Positions 9,379 through 21,376 of a DNA stretch of 64,000 bases are shown piece after piece (the first letter of the stretch is position 1; the number at the start of each line of letters is the position of its first letter). The notes below the pieces were generated by a model. The model was not told the origin of the DNA. It saw only the letters and a program-made list of their open reading frames with translations, and ran no database searches. The stretch is from the NCBI GenBank assembly GCA_023055425.1, contig JALGPY010000003.1, positions 67,688,991 through 67,752,990 on the forward strand, in the 5' to 3' direction. The position numbers and the translations under genes are program-made. Source of the DNA: Linanthus parryae (Eukaryota > Streptophyta > Magnoliopsida > Ericales > Polemoniaceae).

Positions 9379-11148
9379 TTAAGGGGTTGGGTCTTCATCT
9401 CCATCCTGATCTCCTTCTTCTTCCTCACTGTCTTCAGCATCAGTCTTATCCTGTTCTTCCTGTTCTTTTTCATTCTGACCAGCAACAGTAGCTTCTTCAG
9501 TCTTGTCCTTTGTAGCATCCTTTGGGGATTTCTTATTTTTCTTCAAAGTAATCAACAGATCATGTGATTCAGGACTGTTGACTTCATCTCCTTTCGGAGC
9601 AGCTTGTTCTACCACTTGCTCCCTTGTCTTTGACTGGAGCAACCTCTTCCTGATTGGAGTGCTCACTAGGCAGATTCTTGTCAGAGTCACCCATATTTGT
9701 ACCTTCTTCATCCTCAAGAACATAAAGCAAAGTCATGCTCCTGAAAACACTTTCCACCATATACTTCACTTGACTCATGTCAGTCTCAAGTCCATAAACA
9801 ATTTCTTTGATTTCTTCCAAATCCAACTCCAAACCATCAAGTATCTGATTGTCTGTAGGCTGGGAAGTCTGACTTGAAGTGGGAGTCAAGGTCTTGGGCT
9901 TAAGAAACTTCTTTGCACCCAGTTCTGCTTCATTCAAATCGGAGTACAACTTCCAAACTTTTTCTTTAGTCTTCACTACTCCAATGTTATTAAAGGCCTT
10001 CTCATTTAGCATTCCCTTTCTAGAAGTGACTGATTCCTCTCCACCAGTTGGAATCTCAAATTGTTCAAAGAACAATGTGAGTAGATTTGCATAGGTCAGA
10101 GGGTGTTTCCTTTGATTGGTATGGCTAAAGAGCATATGTTCAAGCACCAACTTTGGAAGATCAACCTCATAGCCATGCATGATCAGATACATGATGTGCA
10201 ACATTCTTTCAGTCACCAACTCCCTAGAGTGCTCTCTGGGAAAGATACACCTTGCCAGAATAGTGTGAAGGACTTTGGCTTCAACATTTAACACATAGTG
10301 TGTTAATTGTTTGGCTGTGGTGGGAGTGTTTGGAAGATAGAACTCTTCTTTGGCTTGTTTCAGGTGATTTATGCTGAACCCTAGCACATTGGCAAACTCA
10401 GAGTGGTCCAATTCAATCTGTATACCAGCAAATCTAGATTGGATGACCAAGTGTGCTGGTCTCTTAACTTGTTTCATGTTCAAATAGAAGAGTCTGGTGA
10501 GTCTTAGGTAGGCTAACTCTTTAGGGTTCAGCATAAACCACAAAGAACTCTTCTTTAACATAGAGATGCACTTAAGTTTCATGTGTTCCACCATATGCAT
10601 ATTGATCATACTACAGAATGCAATAGATCTGGAAGCAAAACCATCTAACCACTGACCTTTGGAGGTGTTTAAGACAAACCAAGTTTCATCAAGGGTTGGG
10701 GGTCTTTGAGTAGACTTGCAGAGCCCTCTCCATATGATCTTCTGGCTGTTCTTCTGTCACATTCCCTTTACCTTTTTCAGCCTGAGTGGCCTTCTTCTGT
10801 TTCTTTAACTTCTTGGGGCTGGAAACCTCTGTGTCAGGTTGCTTCCATGTAGCAGCTTTCTTTTTCTTCTTCTTCTTCTTCTTCTTCTTCTTCTTCTTCT
10901 TCTTCTTCTTCTTCTTCTTCTTCTTCTTCTTCTTCTTCTTCTTCTTTTTCTGAGGAGGGAGTTGCATCCTTCCTTACTTTCTTCTTGGGTGGAGGTAGCT
11001 CTGAAACTGCCTCTTCACTAGGAGTTCTAGAGCTAGAATCTCCACTTATCTCTTGAACCTCTTCCACTGCCGTCTTTTTTTTCTTCTCAGAGCTAGGTTT
11101 TGATCCTCCGGCCATCTTGATTCTGTCTGAGGTTCTCCTTGTGCTCAT
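9379..11148 (-). pseudogene. element A extra ORF downstream of pol (plant transposon-protein domain), frameshifted
   Basis: It starts MSTRRTSDRIKMAGGSKPS at 11148 and ends in an acidic tail (EEEEGDQDGDEDPTP) at 9379. The N-terminal part is basic and disordered. An expanded (GAA)n tract (10864-10947) throws it between Glu and Lys frames. The central part (10690-9750) reads TLDETWFVLN, KGQWLDGFASRSIAFCS, then ELDHSEFANVLGF, YLPNTPTTAKQLTHYV, LHTILARCIFPREHS and LTYANLLTLFFEQF. This is the pattern of the 'putative plant transposon protein' domain found in many plant retroelements. At least three frames are needed, so it is broken. Element B has a shortened homologue (44988-45647). Its function is unknown; an envelope-like role has been suggested for Sirevirus third ORFs, but I see no membrane segment here. 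Confidence 0.8.
10864..10947. repeat. (TTC/GAA)n microsatellite, about 28 units
   Basis: It lies inside the extra ORF of element A. On the coding strand it gives a long Glu run in the N-terminal frame and a Lys run in the downstream frame. The corresponding place in element B (45116-45135) has only a few GAA units, so the tract expanded after A and B diverged. Confidence 0.95.
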
Positions 11149-11489
11149 TAGGGTTTGGGAGAAGAATAGAGAGAGGTAGGAATGATACGGAGAGAAGAGA
11201 AGATAAATACTAAAAGTGTTTGAGTTTGAAAAGGAAAGTAAATCATCTCTCTGATCTAGAAAAGATCTGAATAAATCAGAGAGGATTCAAATCTTTTAGT
11301 CCGTTGGAAAGAAATAATTTAATACTATATTTGTCTAAAAATAATTTTTGAAATAGGTAGGGGCTATATTGAGCAAATATCTACAGAGATATCACCCAAC
11401 ACATAATGATCCAAGTTTATTGACTACTAGTATATCAGACTTATTTTCAAGGATTTGAAAAGGTTTTCAAGGTCTTGAAACACTGTAAG
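11149..11489 (-). other. non-coding spacer between pol and the extra ORF of element A
   Basis: It is homologous to 44785-44987 of element B (shared 'gggtgatatctctgtagata' and 'cttggatcatt' phrases, minus strand here). Two degenerate palindromes (tttcaaggatttgaaaa and tttcaaggtcttgaaa) lie at about 11451-11482. It could hold a splice acceptor or promoter for the extra ORF, but nothing decisive is visible. Confidence 0.5.
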
Positions 11490-12921
11490 TGTTGGGTTTT
11501 GACGTAGGTTATGCAGCGGAATAACAAAATTAATTCCTACTCAAAGCCCACCAAGGATCACAGGAAGAGACATTCGTAACATGATGAAGGACATAGAAGA
11601 TGTGTACATTTTGGTTTGGGAGATCACACGAAGAATAATGTCCTCGTCTCTACGGTTGATCCACGTCTAGAGGTGAGATCTAGATTCTTCCTTCTCCTAG
11701 TGCTAGCTTGGACCGAAGGAAGAGGGAAGAACAAATCACACAACGAGGACAAGAGAGGGGTTCATCCCTCTCTTGTGGCCGGCGGGTAGGGGACGGCTAG
11801 GAGGGTTCGGCCCTCTTAGCTTGTCTCTTTCTCTCTCTCTCTCTTTTGCTCTCTCTCCCACTCACTTATGTTATGAGAATTAGTTGTGGGAAGAAAGCTA
11901 GAGCATCCTTTATATAGTCCAACAACTCCTTGTTAACTACATAAAGGCCCTTCCTAGTTCTATATGAACTTGGATTAGTCCCCTCCTTGCATATTAGTCC
12001 TACTAAGTTTGCAAGGTGTTGCAAAGTGATCCTTCTAATTAATTAATCATATTAATTAATCCCAAATCTAGTTCAACTCCATTTGACGTGTGACCCCTTA
12101 GATTTCTACTTAGTTGGTAGTAACTAATTACTAACATGGAGCGATGTCTAGCAACACATCTATGCTACCCAACTAATAGAAATAAGTCAGTGATCCCGAC
12201 AAACCTCTTGTGCCCAATATCACATATTGCACTATCTCTTTGTCTCCATATCCGGATTGGACACGAGACATAAATAGTCACACTCGTATATCCAATCCAT
12301 AGTTCCTCGATCCTGGGAATATGCTTATGCAAGCAGATAAAATCAATATCTCCATATTGATTTATCTGAGTCTGGCCAGACATTCAATAAGCCTCATCCC
12401 TCGAGTGGCCGTGGATATTTGCTCCCATTATGTGGGAGGGAAAAATCCTCTCTACATCACTACGATCTCTAAGCTTGCTTCCTATCATGCCCGATAACTA
12501 TCTTTATAGTCACCCAGTTACGATGTAACGTTTGATAACATCAAAGCACAATATTTCACAACTAGAGTATCTAGTGACTTCAAGTCTAAGGATTGCAATT
12601 ATACTACCACTACGAGAAGCGATTGTGACTTTAACATAATCTAATGTATCCTTCTCGTTGTGGGTCAATCCAGTATGCCATTACTCCTAATGCATACCCA
12701 TGTGTTGGATCATGATATCTCCATATCAATCCAATCCCATACTAGTCTATAGATGATTGTCCCATTAATCATTATAATTGTCTAGGGATATTTAAGAATA
12801 TAACACTTATATCCAAAGGACTTCATTCTTGTTAACAAATGTCCATATTGATAACATAATGAATCGTAAATTCATATATTTGTCACAATTAATTGATGGC
12901 GTCTAGGGCACAATTCCAACA
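11490..12921 (-). repeat. element D solo LTR, 1432 bp
   Basis: On the plus strand it runs TGTTGGGTTTTGACG...GGCACAATTCCAACA, matching the complete D LTR at 19960-21376. Flanks are GTAAG (11485-11489) and GTAAC (12922-12926). Comparison with intact element B (around 44765) shows A sequence continuing cleanly across the site (minus strand ...gttac/agtgtttcaag). A minus-strand TATA box, TATATAAAGG, lies at 11907-11916. No D internal sequence follows it directly; instead 1.04 kb of A pol comes before the D stub. Confidence 0.85.
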
Positions 12922-13961
12922 GTAACAATGCAATAGATAAAAATCAAAGCTTTGAAGTGATTTTCAAGACTTTGAAAATCAGTTCAAACCTTTGAAAACA
13001 CATACAACTTATCTTTCTTACCTGATGCTCCCCCTAAACCAATGCATCTTTATTTAACATTCACAATTCCAATCTTAGAGCTGAGTATCTCTCATCTGCT
13101 AATGGTTTAGTGAAGATATCTGCAATTTTCATGTTAGTAGCAACAAATTCAAGAACAATATCACCTTTCTCAGCATGATACCTGATGAAATGGTGTCTGA
13201 CATCAATGCGCTTGGTTCTTGAATGTTGAACTGGATTCTTTGTGATTGAAATTGCACTGGTGTTATCACATTTGATAGGTATGCTTATGAAACCAAATCT
13301 AAGATCTCTTAGCTGCTGAGCACTCCATAGTACTTGTGAGCAACATGCTCCTGCAGCTATATATTGAACTTTAGCTATTGATAGGGAAACTGAATTATGT
13401 TTCTTGGAATGCCAACTGATCAAGGATGATCCAATAAATTGGCAAGTTCCTGAAGTACTTTTCATGTCCACTTTGTAGCCTGCAAAGTCAGCATCTGAAA
13501 AACCATACAAAGAAAACTTAGAATGTCTTGGATACCAAAGCCCTAAGTCTTTGGTTCCATTGAGATATCTGAATATTCTCTTCACAGCAGTTAGGTGTGA
13601 TTCTCTTGGATCAGCTTGAAATCTAGCACACATGCATACAGTAAACATGATATATGGTCTGCTTGCTGTGAGATAGAGTAATGATCCAATCATACCTCAA
13701 TATTCTTTCACATTGACACTCTTACCAGATTCATCCCTGTCTAAGGATAGTGTAGAACTCATAGGATTCTTGACTTCCTTACATTGCTCCATGCTATATT
13801 TGCTTAACAAGTCTCTTGTGTACTTGCTTTGATGCAGAAAGATGCCCTTCTTCAATTGATGTATTTGAAGTCCTAGGAAGAAGTTTAGCTCTCCCATCAT
13901 ACTCATTTCAAATTACCTGCTCATAAGACTTGAGAATTCTCTGCAAAATTGATCATTAGTA
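12922..13961 (-). pseudogene. element A pol 3' fragment (RT end and RNase H), first copy
   Basis: The minus strand reads MSMMGELNFFLGLQIHQLKK, YTRDLLSKYSMEQCKEVKNP, MIGSLLYLTASRPYIMF, LNGTKDLGLWYP, GFSDADFAGYKVD, SSLISWHSKKHN and ADIFTKPLADERYSALRLEL. These are the RT C-terminus and the copia RNase H (DAD...). It duplicates 21377-22419 with several per cent divergence. It stops abruptly at 13961, mid-RT, where D LTR sequence begins. A stop and a frameshift near 13694 break it. Confidence 0.85.
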
Positions 13962-14124
13962 GCTCCATTAATCATTATGATTGGCTAGGGATATTTAAGA
14001 ATATAACACTTATATTCTAAGGACTTCATTCATGTTAACATATCTCCATATAGATAACATAATGAATCGTAAATCCACATATTTTTCACAATTAATTGAT
14101 TGCTTCTAGGGCACAATTCCAACG
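13962..14124 (-). repeat. element D truncated LTR stub (about 163 bp)
   Basis: It corresponds to the last part (plus-strand sense) of the D LTRs, from ...cattaatcattat to ...gcacaattccaac. It is joined on the left to A pol at gtagctcc/attaatc with a 3-bp microhomology (cca), and on the right to the D PPT. On the minus strand it is the U3 start of the 3' LTR of D. The first roughly 1.25 kb of that LTR is missing here. Confidence 0.85.
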
Positions 14125-14135
14125 GTCTCCCACTT
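14125..14135 (-). other. polypurine tract of element D
   Basis: The minus strand reads AAGTGGGAGAC next to the LTR start. The identical tract precedes the LTRs in element C (36917-36927) and element G (58292-58302). Confidence 0.75.
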
Positions 14136-17100
14136 GCACCAGAGTCAATCACCTGCAGTATATGCCTATTGATCTAGCGCGGCCCTCCACGCTTACACTG
14201 CATAGGGGCCTCGTAGGCGAGACATGCACTGGTACTTTGCAAACATTCACATCTCCTCTATCAACAATTTGATTGAGATTGAATATTCTGAGCAAGTGCA
14301 TATCATGCTATAATTTACTCAGTCCTCTATGTTAGAATTAATGACTGAATCTTGCCTGGAACCTTTCCAGCTCACAGTCGCTCCCACTAGTCCAAAATAT
14401 AAAACTTGACTATAATATGAAATCTTCTTTGAAGTTCACACCAGTGTAACTCTTTACAGTAAACTCTTCACATCCTCTATTTATCAATAATTCATCCTTT
14501 AGTTCTTCTCAGTACTTAAGGATAATCTTGATAATTATCCAGTGACTATCACCCGGATTTGACTGGTATCTTTGTGTCATGCCATATGACACGTCTAGCC
14601 TAGTACATAACATGGCATATCTTATGAATCTTATTCATACGGTCCTTTCCCAATCTAATTGGAAAAGACAATTAGTCTTCCAAAGACTTATTCCATGTGA
14701 CATAGGTAGTATCCATATTCTATACATGTTGAACCATTTCAACACCTTTGGCAATTCGTGTACTATGACCTAAGCCTCACAACCATCTTGATCTATTTCC
14801 ATAGATCTTCATAGGTTGCTTCGCCTAAGTCTATCATTGAAGATTTAATTTCCTAGTCAATCTACGTAAGATTTCCAAGTAGGGACGTCATCCCCAATGA
14901 TTAGTATGTCTCCACATACAAGACCAGAAATATAATTGTGCTCCCACTAACCTTCTTGTAGACACAAGTATCATCTTCAATTTTGATGGAACCGAACTTG
15001 TTTGATTGCATCATAAATTCGAAGAATCCAACTCCAAGAAGTTTGACTCAATCTATAAACAGATTGTTACATGCAAGATGCGAATGGATTTAAGCATCAC
15101 AACTGGGGAAAGATTTCGTCATAGTCTATACTACGAACTCACATGAAACTCTTTTCAAACCAGTTTTCCCTTAAAAGTAATCATATTACCATCCATGTTG
15201 GTTTCCTCATAACCCACTTGAACCCTATGGGCTCAACCCTTTCAGGTGGTTCCACCAAAGTCCATACTTTGTTGGTATACATGGATTCCATATCGTATCT
15301 TATGGCTCCAAGCCATTTCTGAGAGTATGGCCCACACGTGGCCATCTCATAGGTTGTAGGCTCATCTCGATGAGTAATATATCACGGGTTATGAGAAATA
15401 TTTATTTCTCTAGTCCCTTGACATATCCTACTTAACCTACGAGGTTCTTGTGTATTCTTAGTAGGTTGCTCCAAAACACCTTGTGATCCTGCTCATGTTC
15501 CATCAAAAGGATCAATGTTCTGTTGTGGTTCTTGAACTCCTTCAAGTTCTACTGTCCTCCCACTGTTTCTTTTAGAGACAATCTCTTTCTAGAAACACTG
15601 TGGTTCGAGCAACAAACAATTTTTTCTCGATTGGATTATAGAAATAATATCCCTTTCAGGATATCCCTCAAACATTTATCCGACTTGGGTCCAAATTTAT
15701 CTGTAAACTCTTTACATAAACTTCATAAGCCAAAAATCTTTATGAACGACCTACTAGGACACTTCCTAGTCCATTTCGCATATGGTGTTTTTCATAATTT
15801 TTTTGATGGAACAAGGTTAAGGGCGAAATTTGCTGTAATTAGAACATAGCCCCTAACACTATGTTTGGGAATAAGGTGAGAAACGAAATGATGAGAAATT
15901 TTAATTTATGTGAGAAAAGAAATGATAAGAAATGATTTAGATTTCTCACATACTTGTTTGGATTAATTAGTTGAGAAATGATAAGAAAATGTTATACTTT
16001 CTCACTTCCCTTGTTTGGTTAGCATATTAATGGAAAGGAAAAGAAACTTTTTTAAAGATATTACCAAAATAACCTTCATTAATATTATGATAAGGAAATG
16101 TTTTATTTTTTTATGGCTAATTCTATCACAACGAAAAAAATTGACACTCTTCTAGTTTCTTTTCTCACCAAATCTCATCACTTTTGGTGAGAAAGAAAAA
16201 TTGGATTATGTGAGATTTCTTTTCTCATGCTTTCTCACGAATTCTCATGAATTCTCATCTAAAAAATGATCCAAACACGAATGAGAAAACCTTCTCTCGC
16301 CAATTCTTTTCCTTTCTCACCAAATCATGTAATCCAAACATAGTGTAAATGTAAACCGGAATTTCTGTTTGACACTTCATGGACCGAATCGTGTCCAACA
16401 AGGTCCGAACTCTCCTTTTAGACACGCCAACCCATGTGGCGTGCTAGTTGGAGTGAGTTTGGATCATATCCAACACTCCCATAGATGCTTGTCAAACTCT
16501 TGGCTCAAGTACTCTCCTCTACGATCCAATCGTAGAGCCCTAATACTTTTGCCAAGCTGGCTCTCTACTTCATTCTTGAATTCCTTGAACTCTTCAAAGG
16601 ATTCTGATTTGTTTCTTCATAAGATGCACAAATCCATATTTCTCTAATCCCATCAGTAAATATGATGAAGTACTGAAAACCATCTTTAGTATCTGTGCTT
16701 AGCGGCCTACATACACAAATATGTATGATTCCCAAAAGATCATATATTTGCTTAATAAATAAGTCTTACATATCTGATATGATTCAATAATCAAATGAGT
16801 TCTATAAATCCATCTCTATGGAGTTCTAGATATGTATATCTTACTCATTTTGCCTAAACGATAATGCTAAAGATAAGTGAAGTTCATATCATTATATGCA
16901 AACCTCTTGGTATTAATGTTATAGATGATATTATCATGATCAAGGATATACAATCCATTAGACAACATTGCATTACAATATTGCTTTTCAAAATAAATGG
17001 AACAACATTTGTCCTTTATTATGATAGAGAGATTTCTTGTCCAAACAAGAAACTATGATAATGAACCTACTCATAGCAGAGACATAATCACTTTTGTCTA

Positions 17101-17345
17101 ATTCATGAACATTTTCATAAAGTTAGAAATAATTTCCTACGGCTAATTCAGCAACCCTTTGCGTCATTGCCACACGTGTAGGATTATTTCTTTCTTATCT
17201 TGTCTTTATCTCTTGAGATCCTACACACTTCCATAAATGTGAGATCCTTATCAAGTATCATATACTCATGATGATGAGATGAACATATTGACTTCTATAA
17301 CAAAATACCTAATTTGAAATTCATAATTCCTTTATTATTTCCTTC
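14136..17345 (-). pseudogene. element D pol (PR-IN-RT-RH), heavily decayed
   Basis: On the minus strand, with many stops, it aligns with C pol. About 14560-14720 is the RT/RH border (MLCTRLDVSY-like). About 14880-14940 is the YVDD box, altered to YVET. About 15230-15350 is the RT start (WTLVEPP, KWLGAIR-like). About 16375-16600 is the integrase, with SLGKSIRALRSDR and EYLSQEFD. Toward 17340 it reaches the gag zinc-knuckle junction. A Tourist-like MITE (15857-16345) splits the pol near the integrase/RT linker. No frame is open. Confidence 0.7.
15857..16345. mobile_element. Tourist-like MITE, 489 bp, in element D pol
   Basis: TIRs CACTATGTTTGG (15857) and CCAAACATAGTG (ending 16345) are flanked by TAA (15854-15856 and 16346-16348). 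A TAA/TTA 3-bp duplication is the PIF/Harbinger (Tourist) signature. The interior is AT-rich and full of 'gagaaatgataagaaa' and 'tttctcac' words, giving extended inverted complementarity. It is the innermost insertion of the hAT-A-D stack. Confidence 0.9.
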
Positions 17346-18240
17346 CAGGTACTTTGGGCAGTTTTTCTTCCTCTACACTACCTATGGGAGTTAAAGACAA
17401 CTTGGTTTTAGAAACAAGCTTTCTTTATACCCATGGGGTCGGCGCAAACCTTTTACCCTTACCCGTGGTGTTAACCATTAACAGTTTTAGCCTATGCCCC
17501 TTCATGAGTGCTTTGTATAGCGATTCTCAATCATATTGAGTAATCACCTTTAAACAAAACTATAATTGCGTCCAATGCAATTCTCGGTCCATGCGGGAGA
17601 ATAACTATTTATTCATTATCTAACTCATAGATAACTACCAGTTTTTAAGCTTTCAATCCTATTGAAGTAGCTTAGCTGCGCTTTACATCTTGCTTCAGCA
17701 GTTACACATTACTACCTTGAGTCGTCGCGCCATATCTCGATGAACTAAGTCGCCTTGCTTTGGCAAGCCCGAACTTATTCCATCTTGATCATGACGAGTG
17801 CTAATCAAGAGAGCGCAAAGTGGAGCAACACTTCAAGCCTTTCATGACAAGCTCTCTCACTGAAAGCGCTTCTTTCAATGTATGATCATATCATACGCCT
17901 CTATGCTCTCATCTTGCCTCCAAAGCTCAGAGTTCATGGCAGCTTACATAAGGCAAGTTACATTCAAAGAACCATTCCTTGATGTTCCTCCCATTAGGTT
18001 TTAGTGTGTCTTGGTAGTTGGTGGGAAGAGAACTTTATGTTCTACCATGTACAACAATTTCTCTTTTATTTGAGAACAATTCTCAATTTTATACCAATCT
18101 AGAAAATAGATTCCAGAAAGTCTGTCCATCTCATGGACATAAAGTCGTGTTTCGTTTGTTTAATGCTATGGGTTTCAACATAATAGGATTATGCAAAGCA
18201 TTGTGACGTATTTACTACATTCAACGAGGACCTAAATTAT
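17346..18240 (-). pseudogene. element D gag relic with a leader-like segment replacing the middle
   Basis: On the minus strand the 5' part (about 18230-17870) parallels C gag (FLDWYKIENCSQI..., MNSEL, DMI). The 3' part (17540-17346) parallels the C segment LLNML...KGKGKRF and the knuckle NCPKYLEGNN. Between them, 17560-17840 is not gag but a diverged copy of the untranslated leader (see the separate entry). Many stops are present. The same arrangement occurs in element H. Confidence 0.65.
17560..17840 (-). repeat. leader-like segment inside element D gag
   Basis: The minus-strand phrases gggcttgccaaagcaaggcg, then gcgacgactcaaggtagtaatg, gtaaagcgcagctaagct and ggaccgagaattgcattgga repeat, in order, the leader at 18380-18640. 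The leader reads ggcttgccaatgcaaggcg, cggacgacacaagcaagtaatg, ggacgcaactgggta and ggaccaagagttgcatggga. Element H has the same pair (62100-62330 and 62930-63150). Confidence 0.7.
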
Positions 18241-19940
18241 TAAATATAGCTACCACTATTTTTCTAGGATTAATAGCCCCCACCATTAATGCGGAAAATA
18301 TCTTGTAAATTTTCTAGTGGGTCCAAGATCCGTTTTCACTTCTTCTTGAGCTTACTTTGGAAAGTCACCCAAGAATTGGTTATTTAGGTAGGAACCATTC
18401 CAATTGCATCCCATGCAACTCTTGGTCCAATTAGGTGAATTACTCTTTATTCTTTATCCTTTAGATAACGCCTAATTGTCATGCCTCTAGGTTCATCAAT
18501 CCAATTGAGTCTTACCCAGTTGCGTCCAACCTCTTACTTTAACATACACACATTACTTGCTTGTGTCGTCCGCAACACATCACGGTGAATTAAAATCGCC
18601 TTGCATTGGCAAGCCCGAATTTTAATAGACCCTGATCATGAAGGGCGTTTAGGCAAGAGAAGGCAAAACGCAATATTTTATTGAAGGGATTTTAATCATT
18701 CTTAATTTATTTGGTTGATCCCATCAACATGATCTACTTATTTGGATTGGGTAATCCACAATAAAAGACCATATTTTTTTTATTATTATCTTGTTTACGT
18801 TTTGCTAGTATCACCATACACACAAAAATAAATAACAAGACATAAATAATAAACATACACAAAAGAAAAATTAACGTGGTATGGATATGACCCCTAGACT
18901 AAGATATTACCAAGCCAATGATAATATCTACGTGCCCTAAAGTTACAAGCTCATTTCCATGTGCTCCACGATAGCTGCGCGCCTATGGTAGGGAGTCCTC
19001 GTCGTCTTTTGGCTTCTTTGGTTCTCCGGTCTTCTTCTCCATGCTCTTGGCTAACATCTAAATATTTCTAATTCTAGCCTAACATCTAGAATAAATAAAT
19101 AAATAAAGACTCACATGTTGAGGAGAAAAACGACTCGCAGACTGTAAAACCTAATTAATTATTACATTAATTTGATAAGCTCGCAGGCCGTAAACGAAAC
19201 CACAAAAAATTTAAACATCCACAATCTAGGGCATATCCATCCACCGTGCAACAAAGCACTTAATACAGTTAAAACCAATTTTTAACGCGCTTGTTCAATT
19301 TTAGTTGTTTTGGACATACTAGTGTTAAAACGGTCCAAGATATTTACCAAGAGAATGGCCAAAATTAACCAAGGAACCGCCACTCTAGGCCCGGGCCGAC
19401 CGACCCTAGCCCACACGGCTAGGCCATGTGCTACGGTGCGCCGGCCCCCTTGGGGCCGTGTGTTACTTGTGCGGCAATGAGAGAGAGGGCGGTCCCTTCA
19501 TGAGGACACACCTCCTCATGGAATTGTTTCCAAAAAATAATTCCTTCCTTGTTGGGTTATTTCCAAAACACCCTTATGGCATTATTTCCAAAAACAATTC
19601 CTTCCTTGTTGGGTTGTTTCCAAAACACCCTTATGGCATTGTTTCTAAAAATAATTCCTTCCTTGTTGGGTTGTTTCCAAAACACCCTTTGCCTTGAAGA
19701 CCAAGTTTAATTGTTTCCATACTTGAAATACCCCTTTTCCAAGCATGTGCCCAAACTCTAGTTCTTGATCAAAAATTATTCACATCATATGTGACAAAAC
19801 ACACTAATTCCTACATTCCATGTAAAATTAGATTTTGTTTATTGCATCTACTATGCCAATTAATTTCAGTTTCGCGTAAAATTAACAATACGGTGTATAA
19901 ACTGAAATCGTAACACATAAAATCATGTTATGCAGTACAA
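18241..19940 (-). other. element D 5' untranslated leader
   Basis: A 1.7 kb non-coding leader between the PBS and gag on the minus strand. Element C also has a 1.67 kb leader, so the length is a family trait. It contains the conserved segment at 18380-18640, the 'cggcctgcgagc' motif (about 19130-19200) shared with C and H, a GC-rich patch (19380-19490) and a 57-bp tandem repeat (19530-19692). Confidence 0.7.
19530..19692. repeat. 57-bp tandem repeat, about 3 copies, in the D leader
   Basis: The core ttccttccttgttggg recurs at 19541, 19598 and 19655, so the period is 57 bp. Element H has a related but differently phased 41-bp array at the same leader position (60981-61184), and element C has only one unit (about 31555-31615). 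Confidence 0.9.
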
Positions 19941-19958
19941 CCTGTGGCTCTGATACCA
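19941..19958 (-). other. primer binding site of element D
   Basis: The minus strand reads TGGTATCAGAGCCACAGG, complementary to the 3' end of plant initiator tRNA-Met. It lies one base from the 5' LTR end. Confidence 0.9.
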
Positions 19959-19959
19959 C

Positions 19960-21376
19960 TGTTGGGTTTTGACGTAGGTTACGCAGCGGAATAACAAAAT
20001 TAATTCCTACTCAAATCCCACCAAGGATCACAGGAAGAGACATCCATAACATGATGAAGGACATAGAAGATGTGTACATTTTGGTTCGGGAGATCACACG
20101 AAGAATAATGTCCTTGTCTCTACGGTTGATCCACGTCTAGAGGTGAGATATAGATTATTCCTTCTCCTAGTGCTAGCTTGGACCGGAGGAAGAAGGAAGA
20201 ATGAATCACGCAACGAGGACAAGAGAGGGGTTCGACCCTCTCTTGTGGCCGGCGGGTAGGGGACGACTAGGAGGGTTCGGCCCTCTTAGCTTGTCTCTTT
20301 CTCTCTCTTTTGTTCTCTCTCCCACTCACTTATGTCATGAGCATTAGTTGTGGGAAGGAAGCTAGAGCATCCTTTATATAGTCCAATAACTCCTTGTTAA
20401 CCACATAAAGGCCCTTCCTAGTTCTGCATGAACTTGGATTAGTCCTCTCCTTGAATATTAGTCCTACTAAGTTTTCAAGGTGTTGCAAAGTGATCATTCT
20501 AATTAATTAATCATATTAATTAATCCCAAATCTAGTTCAACTCTATTTGACGTGTGACCCCATAGTTTTCTACTTAGTTGGTAGTAACTAATTACTAACA
20601 TGGAGCGGTGTCTAGGAACACATCCATGCTACCCAACTAATAGAAATAAGTCAGTGATCTCGAAAAACTTCTTGTGCCCAATACCACATATTGCACTATC
20701 CCTTTGTCTCCATATCCGGATTGGACACGAGACATAAATAGTCACACTCGTATATTCAATCCATAGTTCCTCGATCCTGGGAATATGCTTATGCAAGCAG
20801 ATAACATCAATATCTAAATACTGATTTATCTGAGTTTAGCCAGACATTCAATAAGCCTCATCCCTCGAGTGGTCGTGGATATTTGCTCCCATTATGTGGG
20901 AGGGACAAATCCTCTCTACATCACCACAGTCTCTAAGCTTGCTTCCTATCATGCCCGATAGCTATCTTTATAGTCACCCAGTTACGGTGTAACGTTTGAT
21001 AACATCAAAGCACGATATTTCACACCTGAGTATCTATTGACTTCAAGTATAAGGATTGCAATTATACTAGCACTACGAGAAGCGATTGTAACTTTAACAT
21101 GTATCCTTCTCGTTGGGGGTCCTTCCAGTATGCCATTACTCCTAATGCATACCCATGCGTTGGATCATGATATCTCCATATCAATCCATTCCCATACTAG
21201 TCTATAGATGATTGTCCCATTAATCATTATAATTGGCTAGGGATATTTAAGAATCTAACACTTATATTCTAAGGACTTCATCCATGTTAACAAATCTCCA
21301 TATCGATAACATAATGAATCGTAAATCCACATATTTGTCACAATTAATTGATTGCCTCTAGGGCACAATTCCAACA
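19960..21376 (-). repeat. element D 5' LTR, 1417 bp
   Basis: It is a full-length match to 11490-12921, running TGTTGGGTTTT...AATTCCAACA on the plus strand. The minus-strand TATA box TATATAAAGG is at 20371-20380. The right flank is ATAAC (21377-21381) followed by the same A sequence (aatgtaatagataaaaatc) that follows the solo LTR at 12927. The two D LTRs therefore border the same insertion site in duplicated host sequence. Confidence 0.9.

Noticed and set aside
10839..11021. Leu-rich 60-residue frame on the plus strand
   Set aside because: The leucines are the TTC/CTT microsatellite read in another frame.
9379..11148. Calling the extra ORF a retroviral-type envelope gene
   Set aside because: No signal peptide, transmembrane helix or furin-like site is visible. 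Order after pol alone does not prove an envelope role.
19428..19697. 89-residue reading frame with a 19-residue repeat (SFLVGLFPKHPYG...)
   Set aside because: The repeat is the 57-bp leader minisatellite of element D read antisense; 57 is divisible by three, so the frame stays open by chance.
13962..21376. Treating D as a simple intact nested element
   Set aside because: Its left LTR is only a 163-bp stub joined to A pol, and the full LTR at 11490 is separated by a duplicated flank, so a rearrangement is required.
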